IMG/VR virus record: IMGVR_UViG_3300031918_000730
Span: 1 to 64,000 of that record
Reading direction: 5' to 3' (one strand)
Source: a virus
Length of the DNA stretch: 64,000 nt
Below are positions 34,484 to 42,562 of this stretch, in pieces; positions within the stretch are counted from its first letter, which is position 1; each line of letters begins with the position of its first letter. The notes below the pieces were generated by a model. The model did not search any database. It was not told the DNA's origin and was given only the letters and a program-made list of their open reading frames with translations. Made by a program: the position numbers and the translations under genes.

Positions 34484-35857
34484 ATGGTAGACGTAGAACA
34501 GCAGGTCATTGACCTCGCTAAGGTCGGAAAAACAGTAAATTATATCTCTGAACTGACCGGACTCACCAGAACTCAGATCGCAAATGTACTCATCGAGTAT
34601 ATCGGAGACACTGCAGTAACTGGAAACGGAGTATCTCTCACTCACTCAAGCCTTTCTATTGTTGAGGAAACTAATCCTGACAAAAATAGTAGAGAATTGA
34701 CTGTTAAGTATGCTGGCTCCCAAAAAACTCTAGAAGAGCTACTCGCCGAGTTGAAAATTGACAAGTCCATTTGGGAAGTGTCTACAGTAACCTACAACGA
34801 GTGGGATGGAATGCGCCCTAATGATCAGGGTGTGATCAAGCTCCATCAAATCAAAGTTAGCTTTAAGCGTATCAAGCTAATTGCAAACTATGAATTGCCA
34901 GCACCTATCAACATCACTGTCAAATCGTTCAATAACGGTAATGGTAGCAAGAAGAAGGCGTCTTCAGTTAAGACTGCCGTCATTCTACCTGACATGCAGG
35001 TCGGTTTCAAGCGCAATCTGATCACAGGAGAACTAACTTCGCTACATGATAGGCAGGCAATGGATGTCGCCCTTCAAATTGCAAGGTATGTAAGGCCGGA
35101 TCGTATCGTCCTGCTTGGAGATAATCTAGATCTCCCGCAGGAATCGAAATACCCCACCGGACCTGAGTTCTACTTCACCACTCAAGCCGCCGCAGTCGAA
35201 CTAGCATGGTGGTTAGCTCAGTTGAGATCAATCGACCCTCATATCGAAATCGATTACATCTCAGGAAATCATGATCTCAGGGCCGAGAAAGTCTTGATGC
35301 AGAATGCTATTTCCGCATATGGACTCAGAGCCGCAGACGATCTCAACGGACCCCCACTCCTCTCCATTCAGAAGCTACTAGGTCTTGACAAGCTCAATAT
35401 CAAGTACCACCCTGAATACCCTAAGAGTAAGGTTGTTCTCAATGAGAACCTAGTTTGCATCCACGGAGAAATCGCAAAGGGTGAATCCGGGGCTACAGTT
35501 TCTGCAGTTGTGAAGGATACTAGAGTTTCTGTAATTCAGGGACACATCCATCGATACGAAGTCGCAACCAAGACACTGTGGAGCGCAGACGACAAGGCAC
35601 ACATGTATACAGCCGCCTCGTTCGGTTGCCTATGCAAGATCGATCCGGGTGTCGTTCCGGGCGTGAAGGCATACCAGAACTGGCAACAGGGCCTAGGTAT
35701 TGTCTACTACGAGGACACTGGAGTCCAGCAGTTCAGACAGGAGTTCATCCCTATCATTGAAGGTCGCGCAATCCTACAAAGTGAAATATTCAACGCAACT
35801 GAAGAGGATGAAATCATCAGTGCAATTGAATACGACACAGGGTTTAAGGTAAAGTAA
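34484..35857 (+). CDS. Calcineurin-like metallophosphoesterase with N-terminal helix-turn-helix
   Basis: 457 residues from ATG 34484; the upstream extension would cross the promoter and is rejected. The N-terminal 45 residues form a helix-turn-helix (VGKTVNYISELTGLTRTQIA). A middle segment has WEVSTVTYNEWDG then IKVSFKRIK. The C-terminal phosphoesterase carries PDMQVG, LLGDNLDLP, SGNHDLR, IHGEI and QGHIHRYE, the complete metal-binding set. This architecture is known from phages, often actinobacteriophages, as a predicted nuclease/phosphoesterase. It is distinct from the gp47 nuclease at 41450. It likely acts on nucleic acid or nucleotides; substrate unknown. Confidence 0.8.
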   Translation: MVDVEQQVIDLAKVGKTVNYISELTGLTRTQIANVLIEYIGDTAVTGNGVSLTHSSLSIVEETNPDKNSRELTVKYAGSQKTLEELLAELKIDKSIWEVSTVTYNEWDGMRPNDQGVIKLHQIKVSFKRIKLIANYELPAPINITVKSFNNGNGSKKKASSVKTAVILPDMQVGFKRNLITGELTSLHDRQAMDVALQIARYVRPDRIVLLGDNLDLPQESKYPTGPEFYFTTQAAAVELAWWLAQLRSIDPHIEIDYISGNHDLRAEKVLMQNAISAYGLRAADDLNGPPLLSIQKLLGLDKLNIKYHPEYPKSKVVLNENLVCIHGEIAKGESGATVSAVVKDTRVSVIQGHIHRYEVATKTLWSADDKAHMYTAASFGCLCKIDPGVVPGVKAYQNWQQGLGIVYYEDTGVQQFRQEFIPIIEGRAILQSEIFNATEEDEIISAIEYDTGFKVK

Positions 35858-36195
35858 TGTTCGAACACGGATTTGGAGATCGTGAAGATCCTATTGAGCC
35901 TGTTCAGTGTAACGTCATCCCTCGCTGGAGGGATGACTTTGAACCTTCCGAAGAACTAATAGGGGTTTGTGGTGAAGGACTTACAAAAACTTCATATAAA
36001 GTAGTCGAGATTCTAAGGAAGTACATTTTCGAGTTGATGAGTAGAGAAATTCTACTAACCATTAAGCTCGACCTCGGTCAATACATTGGCGACCGTGAAC
36101 TGGAAGTAGTATTCACAAAATATAGCAATGGAATATCAGTGAGCTACATCGAGGATAACGGCAAAAGATCCGAGATTAAACTTGGAAGCACATAA
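35857..36195 (+). CDS. Small protein, unknown
   Basis: 112 residues starting at the stop of the phosphoesterase gene (TAATG), so translation is coupled. Acidic N-terminus (FGDREDPIEP) then helix and strands (ELEVVFTKYSNGISVSYIED). No family recognised. It ends just before a terminator hairpin at 36219. Confidence 0.6.
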   Translation: MFEHGFGDREDPIEPVQCNVIPRWRDDFEPSEELIGVCGEGLTKTSYKVVEILRKYIFELMSREILLTIKLDLGQYIGDRELEVVFTKYSNGISVSYIEDNGKRSEIKLGST

Positions 36196-36487
36196 TTTTC
36201 CATCAGAGACTGTAGAGGAAAAAGCATTCAGGGAATGCTTTTTTCGTTATATGACTGAAGTTGAAGGCTTCGTCTCGAATGACATGCGAAAAAACGAACT
36301 CGCGCTAAAGATTGCAATGGAGTACTATAAGGAGGGCTATACTAAGCGTGTAGTGGATATGGCCGAGTACATGTATTACCGTACAAGTACAAACTACCAG
36401 AGTGCTACCATACAAGAGAAGAAGGTCGAGCCGCCTAAACCTAAGCGAGATAGACCCGGAAATCCATTTAGCAGATACAGGATCTAA
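36182..36487 (+). CDS. Small protein upstream of gp46, start uncertain
   Basis: Up to 101 residues. The longest frame begins with TTG 36182 and overlaps the previous gene; its early codons then form a terminator hairpin (36219-36244). The next in-frame ATG, at 36251, lies just behind that hairpin and gives 78 residues (MTEVEGFVSNDMRKNELALK). The C-terminus is basic and Pro-rich (EPPKPKRDRPGNPFSRYRI), suggesting nucleic-acid or protein binding. It ends at the gp46 start (TAATG). Function unknown. Confidence 0.5.
   Translation: MEAHNFPSETVEEKAFRECFFRYMTEVEGFVSNDMRKNELALKIAMEYYKEGYTKRVVDMAEYMYYRTSTNYQSATIQEKKVEPPKPKRDRPGNPFSRYRI
36219..36244 (+). terminator. Terminator-type hairpin at the front of a small gene
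   Basis: AAAGCATTC-AGG-GAATGCTTT extended by flanking A/T pairs and ending in TTTTTT. It lies inside the TTG-initiated frame and 6 nt before ATG 36251, upstream of gp46. Confidence 0.65.
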
Positions 36488-38337
36488 TGTCACATACAGT
36501 CGTTTTCAAGAACTTAAGAGGGGCGAATTTCCTTAGATTTGGAAACGAGGAGTTCGTCTTTAATTTCTACGAAGGTGTCGTGGGGTTGATGGGCGAGAAC
36601 GGACTTGGTAAGTCGGCCATTCTCGACGCAGTCTGCATCTGCTTGTTCAACGAAACATACAGGAAATCGACTCAATCTGACTGGACTAATAACATCAATG
36701 GGTCTGGACTCTACCTCGGATTGACATTAGAGACACACGGTGCAACTGTAGACAAGTTCTATATTCTAAGGAAGCCAACATCAAGCAAGGCGCTTGATAA
36801 GTTGTCTATCTATAAGAACGATGTTCTATTGACTGGAATAACAAACTACCAAGAATATATCGAAAATACGATCCTCGGGTTCGGTGTTCATGTGTTCAAG
36901 AACGCAATCGCAGTGTCTGGAGGTACTCCATTTATCTCCATGACTCCAGAAGAGAAGCGCAAATTCTCAGACAGCTTGTTTTCCATTAAGCAGGTCAGAG
37001 AATACAAGAAGAGGTCGAGTGAAGCAGTCAGCGAGTTGAGTCTCAATAAGAGGATCATCGAACAGGAGATCGTTAGCGCACGTTCAAAGATTGCAGAGTA
37101 TGAGAACGTACTCACCATGACCTCATCGAATGTAGACGATCAAATTGCCGGATTACTTGCTGAAGTTGAGAATACTCAGAATGGAATCGACGAGTCTACT
37201 CGGATCATCTCCGAGTCGCAGATTCAACTAGATGCATATGGTGACTTGATTAACACCAAGAATTCTGAAATTGTGGCACTGCAGGCTAAGCTAGTTGAGC
37301 TTAATGCCAATGAAATCTACAAGGAAATTGCGAGAGTAAGCGCAAGTCTTGAACTATGCAGACGTGAATATCAGAAGGAAATTAACGAAAGTAATCGAAT
37401 TGCACCTAATGTGGTCTGTAAGTCATGCGGAAATCACTATACAGAAGAGCAAGCCAGTGAACATAAGGCATTGCATGTAGCTGAGGCCGCAACTGTAGGT
37501 GAAAGAGGCAAAGCACTAAAGGCTGAACTACTTGCATTGCAAGAGTCACTCCCTACCATTGAAAACGTCAAGGCGGCAATTGAGAAAATTAGATTCACTG
37601 AACTAGGCGAACTCAATAATGTAATATATTCGATAAAAGCTAATATCAATTTACACGCAAGTCGTGCTAATAACCTAGAAACAGTTAAGTACAGGTATTC
37701 ATCTCAGATCGAAACCCTTAGAGCTAAAGAAGACCAAAGTTCAATTAAGGTGTTTGCAGAGAATGCGATTAAAGAGGCTACTGCAATAATCGATACTAAG
37801 TCGGTTGTACTCGCAGAAAATGAGCGCAAGCTAAAAGCATATACCTACATCATCGAAATGTGCTCAGATAATGGAATAAAGCATTTGCTTCTTAAGGAGT
37901 TCATGCCTATTCTGAATCAGTTAATTGCGGCATACCTCGACAAGTTCGACCTGCCTATTACAGTGACATTTGACGAATACTTCAACCACGCACTAAAAGC
38001 ACCAAAGGGTCTTGGTCAGAAGCACTCCATGATGTCCAAGGGACAGCGGACTAGGATCAATCTAGCGATCCTGTTCGCAGTTTCTGACCTCATCAAGAAA
38101 ATGGGAAATGTCAAGTGCAACCTACTCATGCTTGACGAGTTTGCAGACGAAGGCATCGACCCTAAGGGTTTTAGAGCCGCAGTCGAGTCTATCCGCAGGG
38201 TTGCCGACCGTGACAATAAGAGCATCGTCCTAGTAACCCACAAGCAGGAAGACTTTCTATACGATAATTTGAATGCACTGTACGAACTGGAGCTAAGGAA
38301 TTCGTTCAGTGTGCTCAAGGAAGTTAAATCTTTCTAG
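36487..38337 (+). CDS. gp46: Recombination nuclease ATPase subunit gp46 (SbcC/Rad50-like)
   Basis: 616 residues. Walker A GENGLGKS at 36-43, a zinc-hook CKSC at 311-314 at the tip of a long coiled coil, an ABC signature variant MSKGQRTR (about 516), and Walker B LLMLDEF (about 545) near the C-terminus. With gp47 it forms the Mre11/Rad50-type complex that resects DNA ends for recombination-dependent replication. The start overlaps the previous stop (TAATG). A late box and three genes separate it from gp47, whereas in T4 they are closer. Confidence 0.93.
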   Translation: MSHTVVFKNLRGANFLRFGNEEFVFNFYEGVVGLMGENGLGKSAILDAVCICLFNETYRKSTQSDWTNNINGSGLYLGLTLETHGATVDKFYILRKPTSSKALDKLSIYKNDVLLTGITNYQEYIENTILGFGVHVFKNAIAVSGGTPFISMTPEEKRKFSDSLFSIKQVREYKKRSSEAVSELSLNKRIIEQEIVSARSKIAEYENVLTMTSSNVDDQIAGLLAEVENTQNGIDESTRIISESQIQLDAYGDLINTKNSEIVALQAKLVELNANEIYKEIARVSASLELCRREYQKEINESNRIAPNVVCKSCGNHYTEEQASEHKALHVAEAATVGERGKALKAELLALQESLPTIENVKAAIEKIRFTELGELNNVIYSIKANINLHASRANNLETVKYRYSSQIETLRAKEDQSSIKVFAENAIKEATAIIDTKSVVLAENERKLKAYTYIIEMCSDNGIKHLLLKEFMPILNQLIAAYLDKFDLPITVTFDEYFNHALKAPKGLGQKHSMMSKGQRTRINLAILFAVSDLIKKMGNVKCNLLMLDEFADEGIDPKGFRAAVESIRRVADRDNKSIVLVTHKQEDFLYDNLNALYELELRNSFSVLKEVKSF

Positions 38338-38345
38338 ACTAAATA
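38338..38345 (+). promoter_or_regulatory. Late promoter box ACTAAATA before the pentapeptide-gp55 cluster
   Basis: ACTAAATA lies 15 nt before ATG 38361 and is followed by a strong GAGGAGG. It overlaps the gp46 stop region. Confidence 0.6.
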
Positions 38346-38360
38346 TTTGAGGAGGCATTA

Positions 38361-39353
38361 ATGAGGAATGAAGATAGTTTTATTTCCGACCTGTTTAACC
38401 TATCTTCGTTTCAGTGGAATGCTGAACTAGCGAAAGAATTCAATTTTGACTTGGGTTCGCTAGTTCACGCCATAAACGACTATAATTACAACATACCTAG
38501 CGAAAAGACGATCCATAATTCAGGTCGATTGAATAAACAAGAGACTCTGAAGCAACCTGTAATAGTGAATCTAATGAAGCACGGTGAGGGGCTTGAAGAG
38601 GCTCCTCTTATTACTGACCCTTCACAAATATCCAAACTGATCGCCACCATGAGACGGTCGGTTAATGGCGTGATAGCTGACTACGGGAAGGGATTCCGTA
38701 GTTTTCTGATATTCGGGGTAGATTTCACTGAAGTTGAACTATCAGGTGTCATAATTGATGGGTGTGTTTTCAGTAATTGCACATTCAATCAATGCTTCAT
38801 GACATCTGCACTAGTCAGTGGAAGTAAATTCATAGAATGTAGTTTCGAAAAGTGCGATTTCTCTAATAGTAACTGGAGTAAAGTCGGATTATTCGGGATC
38901 AATTTCATCGATTGTAATCTAGAAGGGTCGAATATATTCGACTGCGTTCAACACGCAACGTCTTATTATGGATGTGAGCTAGACGGAGCCACCATAGTTG
39001 CAGGAAGTCTCCATCGAGTCGACATTGAGTCATGCTCGATGAAAAAAGCAAATCTACTCAACCTCATATTCAGCGCGATGACCTTGATTAATAGTAATTT
39101 GAGAGGTTCTCAAATTGTAAATAATCGTTTCATAGGTGCTAAGTTTGAAATGCTACATTTAGATACTGCAGTACAGTATTCTAATTCATTTGTAGGTTGC
39201 ACCACATCTTCAGAGGTTCTTGATTTCTTTAGCGAAGGAGAGTATGAAGACGAAGATCAAGGCGAACAGGAATCTGAAGGTCCACTTGACGAACTAACAG
39301 ACAGATCATTCGACGAAATAATGGGCGACGACGACGATGATGAACATGAATGA
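38361..39353 (+). CDS. Pentapeptide-repeat-like protein with acidic tail
   Basis: 330 residues. Residues about 115-265 show the A(D/N)(L/F)xx rhythm of pentapeptide repeats, which fold into a right-handed quadrilateral beta-helix. Examples are CVFSNCTFNQC, SKFIECSFEKCDFSNSNW and ANLLNLIF...SNLRGSQI. The last 45 residues are extremely acidic (EDEDQGEQESEG, DDDDDEHE). Known members such as Qnr/MfpA mimic DNA and protect or inhibit gyrase; the acidic tail adds to that possibility, but function here is unknown. Late promoter plus strong Shine-Dalgarno; overlaps the next gene by 17 nt. Confidence 0.7.
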   Translation: MRNEDSFISDLFNLSSFQWNAELAKEFNFDLGSLVHAINDYNYNIPSEKTIHNSGRLNKQETLKQPVIVNLMKHGEGLEEAPLITDPSQISKLIATMRRSVNGVIADYGKGFRSFLIFGVDFTEVELSGVIIDGCVFSNCTFNQCFMTSALVSGSKFIECSFEKCDFSNSNWSKVGLFGINFIDCNLEGSNIFDCVQHATSYYGCELDGATIVAGSLHRVDIESCSMKKANLLNLIFSAMTLINSNLRGSQIVNNRFIGAKFEMLHLDTAVQYSNSFVGCTTSSEVLDFFSEGEYEDEDQGEQESEGPLDELTDRSFDEIMGDDDDDEHE

Positions 39354-39840
39354 GGTTGATCTATTCAACACAATATACACTGACGAGAATCCAGCAGACA
39401 TATTCAGTGACGAAGATAGTCCATACCATGACTATCATTTGCGACTATGTGAGACTAAATCATATTGCAAAAGTATAGTCTCGGCGATAAGGAATAAGAC
39501 TAACAACTGGAACATGTCTATGGATCAGGAAGTTGGCAATACACTAATGGTATACTATGCTAGTTACTTCGAAATGTTCGCAGAGGATGGACTTGTTGAG
39601 ACTTTCTACGGCTTTTTCCCAATATACACTCAAGCCGTCCTATCAGATGCCACAGGTTACCTGTTCAAGGACTTAATTGGCGATACGTTTCTTCACTATT
39701 GCGCAAGATCCTTCAAATGTACCGACGCGCTCAACGAATTACATAGGGTCGCTATAGTCGATAATGACATGATCATTAATCCATTAGACATGATGAATCT
39801 TCATAAGGTGACGGCTAGAGATATTCTGATGTTAGAATAA
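39337..39840 (+). CDS. Small protein with ankyrin-like motif
   Basis: 167 residues. The N-terminus is acidic. Residues about 110-165 contain GDTFLHYCARSFKCTDALNE and then NPLDMMNLHKVTARDIL, resembling one and a half ankyrin repeats. Such repeats mediate protein-protein contact. It overlaps the pentapeptide gene and precedes gp55 by 15 nt, so the three genes share a late transcript. The choice among the clustered ATGs at 39337, 39340 and 39346 is uncertain. A partner role with gp55 or the pentapeptide protein is inference. Confidence 0.55.
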   Translation: MMNMNEVDLFNTIYTDENPADIFSDEDSPYHDYHLRLCETKSYCKSIVSAIRNKTNNWNMSMDQEVGNTLMVYYASYFEMFAEDGLVETFYGFFPIYTQAVLSDATGYLFKDLIGDTFLHYCARSFKCTDALNELHRVAIVDNDMIINPLDMMNLHKVTARDILMLE

Positions 39841-39855
39841 TACTAGAGGTATACC

Positions 39856-40782
39856 ATGATTAAGAACGAATTTGATGAAAATCCAGACGCATCACTTATT
39901 GATGAGGATTTGCTTTTTGAAGAAACACTGCGACGTAAGGTTGAAGCTAAAGCAAAAGGTCGTAAGGAGAAGAAGGAAGCCAATCCTAGATACTATCTCG
40001 ACCCAGATGAATTGGAGTTGAATCTTAGAGGGCATGTGATCATGAGGGCAATTAACCCAGAGCATGTCATGAGTCGTAAGTTAGGAGATAACTTGATGAT
40101 CCTCGTGGCTGAATATGCAGAGGGTGGTCAATTCAGATCATACTATAATGGATGGAAAGAGGAAATGAAGTCTAGGGCACATGAGCACATTTGTAGATAC
40201 GCTCATGGCTACAAGATCAATTATGTCAAGACTCTAGAGTTCTTCATTCGCTGGCTTTTCCGGAAGAAGACATATGCCCTGCAGGCTTGGCTTGCTGAAC
40301 GAGGTATCTCATATGCCAAGTTCTACCTGAGCCTACTTGAGGTGAAAATAAAAACACCGAACGGTAAAGAAAAGACCAAGATGGGAAGAAAGATCTTCGA
40401 TCATGACTTCCATAAGCTGAACAATCCAGATGTACTTGCTGATCTTATTGATGATTCACTGAAAGGTAACGTACCTGTAGGTGTGGTATTCAATGAAGAA
40501 ACCTTCAAGGATGAGATTTTCGCTAGATGGCCAGAGAGTCTACAGAAGGACTTCAATGAGCAGGTGCGTAGAAACCCGTTCAATTACCTGACGAAGTATG
40601 CGTACAATGCATTCATCGCGGTTATCAAGGAAGAAAAAGAGATCAGTGAGAAGAGTAGAAGTTTCGAAGAGGGCATGAAATATAATCCTGATTCTTTCGA
40701 CGAAGACAATCATGGTGGTGAGGACAGGTATACTCAACTCGATGAGAATCGAATAGATTGGGACATGAAGATGACTGACTGA
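39856..40782 (+). CDS. gp55: Late sigma factor gp55-like with a long internal insertion
   Basis: 308 residues; T4 gp55 is 185. Two blocks match T4 gp55. Residues 78-120 (GDNLMILVAEYAEGG, then YNGWKEEMKSRAHEHICRY) correspond to the T4 segment with AIMLIAEG and SWKQEMIADGIE. Residues 240-270 (NPFNYLTKYAYNAFIAVIKE) correspond to [20 protein letters not shown]. Between them lie about 118 residues where T4 has around ten, containing a basic helix pair and KIKTPNGKEKTKMGRK. gp55 directs RNA polymerase to late TATAAATA-type promoters. AGAGG precedes the ATG. It lies between gp46 and gp47, a region that also neighbours gp55 in T4. Confidence 0.82.
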   Translation: MIKNEFDENPDASLIDEDLLFEETLRRKVEAKAKGRKEKKEANPRYYLDPDELELNLRGHVIMRAINPEHVMSRKLGDNLMILVAEYAEGGQFRSYYNGWKEEMKSRAHEHICRYAHGYKINYVKTLEFFIRWLFRKKTYALQAWLAERGISYAKFYLSLLEVKIKTPNGKEKTKMGRKIFDHDFHKLNNPDVLADLIDDSLKGNVPVGVVFNEETFKDEIFARWPESLQKDFNEQVRRNPFNYLTKYAYNAFIAVIKEEKEISEKSRSFEEGMKYNPDSFDEDNHGGEDRYTQLDENRIDWDMKMTD

Positions 40783-41435
40783 TGCTACTAGTACAGAAGA
40801 AAGATTATTCATATCATGAATTAACTTCGTCGCCTAGGGTTTTCATAGACTTAGATGGAACCCTAAGCGACTTCTTTAGGTACTTTGCTCAGATCAATTA
40901 CTATGATATGCGAGATAAAGGTATTTCTATTTCGGAAATATCTCCAGAGTATTATAGGAAGAAGGCCGCAATACGAAAGTATATCCACAAGAGGATGGCC
41001 AATCAGAAGATAGACTACTGGGCTAGAGTTCCTAAAACTAAGTGCTCCGATATTCTATGGAAAGGGCTTCGTCAATTAAAGCCATATGTGTTTACTGGAG
41101 TAATATCAGGCGACACTACCATGGAAATGGGTAAATTGAAATGGTGTCGTAAAAGAAATCACCTAGGTTTTAAGAATGCAGACCTAGATCGACTACTCAT
41201 CAATAAGGATAGAGTAGAATATGCCATGAATGGTAGATGTCCAAATATACTAATAGACGATGACACCGAAAACTGCAGGGCATGGGAGGAGGCAGGAGGC
41301 ATCTCGTACTTCTACGTCGATAATCCAATCGTGGTTAATCGCATCGTCGAGGAGGTGCGTGACGACATCATCAGAAATGGTCACATCGATTTTCTATGGA
41401 CTTGGGATAAGTCACTCGGCAGATACGTCTTCTAG
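40782..41435 (+). CDS. HAD-like phosphatase (nucleotidase type)
   Basis: 217 residues. Motif I FIDLDGTLSDF appears near residue 22, and LIDDDTENC near 160 serves as the acidic motif IV. This is the pattern of HAD 5'-nucleotidases or polynucleotide-end phosphatases. The body is aromatic-rich and basic. It starts at the gp55 stop (TGATG) and ends shortly before gp47. It could act in nucleotide turnover or DNA/RNA end repair alongside gp46/47; substrate cannot be read. Confidence 0.7.
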   Translation: MLLVQKKDYSYHELTSSPRVFIDLDGTLSDFFRYFAQINYYDMRDKGISISEISPEYYRKKAAIRKYIHKRMANQKIDYWARVPKTKCSDILWKGLRQLKPYVFTGVISGDTTMEMGKLKWCRKRNHLGFKNADLDRLLINKDRVEYAMNGRCPNILIDDDTENCRAWEEAGGISYFYVDNPIVVNRIVEEVRDDIIRNGHIDFLWTWDKSLGRYVF

Positions 41436-41437
41436 GT

Positions 41438-41443
41438 TATCAT
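41438..41443 (+). promoter_or_regulatory. -10 promoter TATCAT, leaderless
   Basis: TATCAT preceded by GGT ends 6 nt (AGAAGT) before ATG 41450; no Shine-Dalgarno. Confidence 0.55.
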
Positions 41444-41449
41444 AGAAGT

Positions 41450-42547
41450 ATGAGTAAAATAGCAGTAGTAGGCGATTTGCATCTTGGTGTCGCACCTAAC
41501 AACTCAATGAAGTTTGACATCATTTTCGACTCCCAGAAGAAGTTCTTCATGGAGTGCTTCATACCAGAACTACGGGCGCGTGGAATTGACACTATCATTT
41601 TCACAGGTGACTTATATGATCAGCGCAGAAGAGTCGATACTCAGATAACGCAATTCATTGAAGGACTATTCGAGAATGAATTAGCTGACTTCAAGTGTAT
41701 TGTGATTCAAGGTAACCATGACACTTACTATAAGGACGACCTCACCGTAACGTCTCTTTCTACTATTTGGTCGAAGAAGAACGTAACTGCTATTGTCAAG
41801 ATCACCCCTATGACGATACATGGGAAGAAGTTCCTGTTCGTACCTTGGTTGACTACTGCACTAGAGGCTAGTTTTGTCAGTAATGCAGAAAAAGCAAAAG
41901 GTAAGTTCGAATACCTAGTAGGGCATTTCGAGACTATTGGATTTCAGTACGAAGCTGGTAGCATAAGCACATTAGGTCTTGACGCAGAAGTGCTTTACGG
42001 TAATTTCAAGCACACCATCTCAGGACATTTCCACACTCAGACATATAAGGAAGTCGACGGCAATAGCATTCACTATGTGGGTACGCCTTTCCAGTTGACT
42101 TTTGGTGATGTAGGGGAAGTCAAGGGATTCAATATCATTGACGTGGAGACTAATGAGCGAGAATTCATTGAAAATAAGTTCTCCAGTAAATTCATTCGTG
42201 AATATAGTAGAGAGGATTTAGCTAAGTATGAATCTTTCGAGAACTGCTTTGTTGAACTGAAATATCCGCAGGGTACCACCGATGAGGAGCTATTCATTAT
42301 CGAAAAAGAGGTGAATGCTAAAGGCCCTATCACCTATAAGGCGTATCTGAATGTTGGCGATACAATCGAAGACATGATCTCCGAGCGTACTGACGTTGAG
42401 ATCAAGGCATTCGAGGATATGACTGTTGCAATTCATAGTGAAAATATGATCTCAATGACAAAAGTGTTTATGGAAGCTAAGCCATACGATGACCCTGAAA
42501 TGGTTATCGAATTAATAGAAGATATGAGAGCCAAAATCTCAGGCTAG
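41450..42547 (+). CDS. gp47: Recombination nuclease subunit gp47 (SbcD/Mre11-like)
   Basis: 365 residues. The phosphoesterase motifs are complete: GDLHLG at 9-14, FTGDLYDQRR, IQGNHDTYY and SGHFHTQTYKE, as in SbcD/Mre11/T4 gp47. The C-terminal 140 residues form the capping and gp46-binding region. With gp46 it processes DNA ends for UvsX-dependent recombination and replication. It is leaderless behind a TATCAT -10 box, consistent with early expression and separate from the late gp55 cluster upstream. Confidence 0.92.
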   Translation: MSKIAVVGDLHLGVAPNNSMKFDIIFDSQKKFFMECFIPELRARGIDTIIFTGDLYDQRRRVDTQITQFIEGLFENELADFKCIVIQGNHDTYYKDDLTVTSLSTIWSKKNVTAIVKITPMTIHGKKFLFVPWLTTALEASFVSNAEKAKGKFEYLVGHFETIGFQYEAGSISTLGLDAEVLYGNFKHTISGHFHTQTYKEVDGNSIHYVGTPFQLTFGDVGEVKGFNIIDVETNEREFIENKFSSKFIREYSREDLAKYESFENCFVELKYPQGTTDEELFIIEKEVNAKGPITYKAYLNVGDTIEDMISERTDVEIKAFEDMTVAIHSENMISMTKVFMEAKPYDDPEMVIELIEDMRAKISG

Positions 42548-42556
42548 TGTTACCAT
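42548..42556 (+). promoter_or_regulatory. Extended -10 promoter TGTTACCAT, leaderless
   Basis: TGTTACCAT directly follows the gp47 stop and ends 6 nt (AATAGT) before ATG 42563. Confidence 0.65.
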
Positions 42557-42562
42557 AATAGT

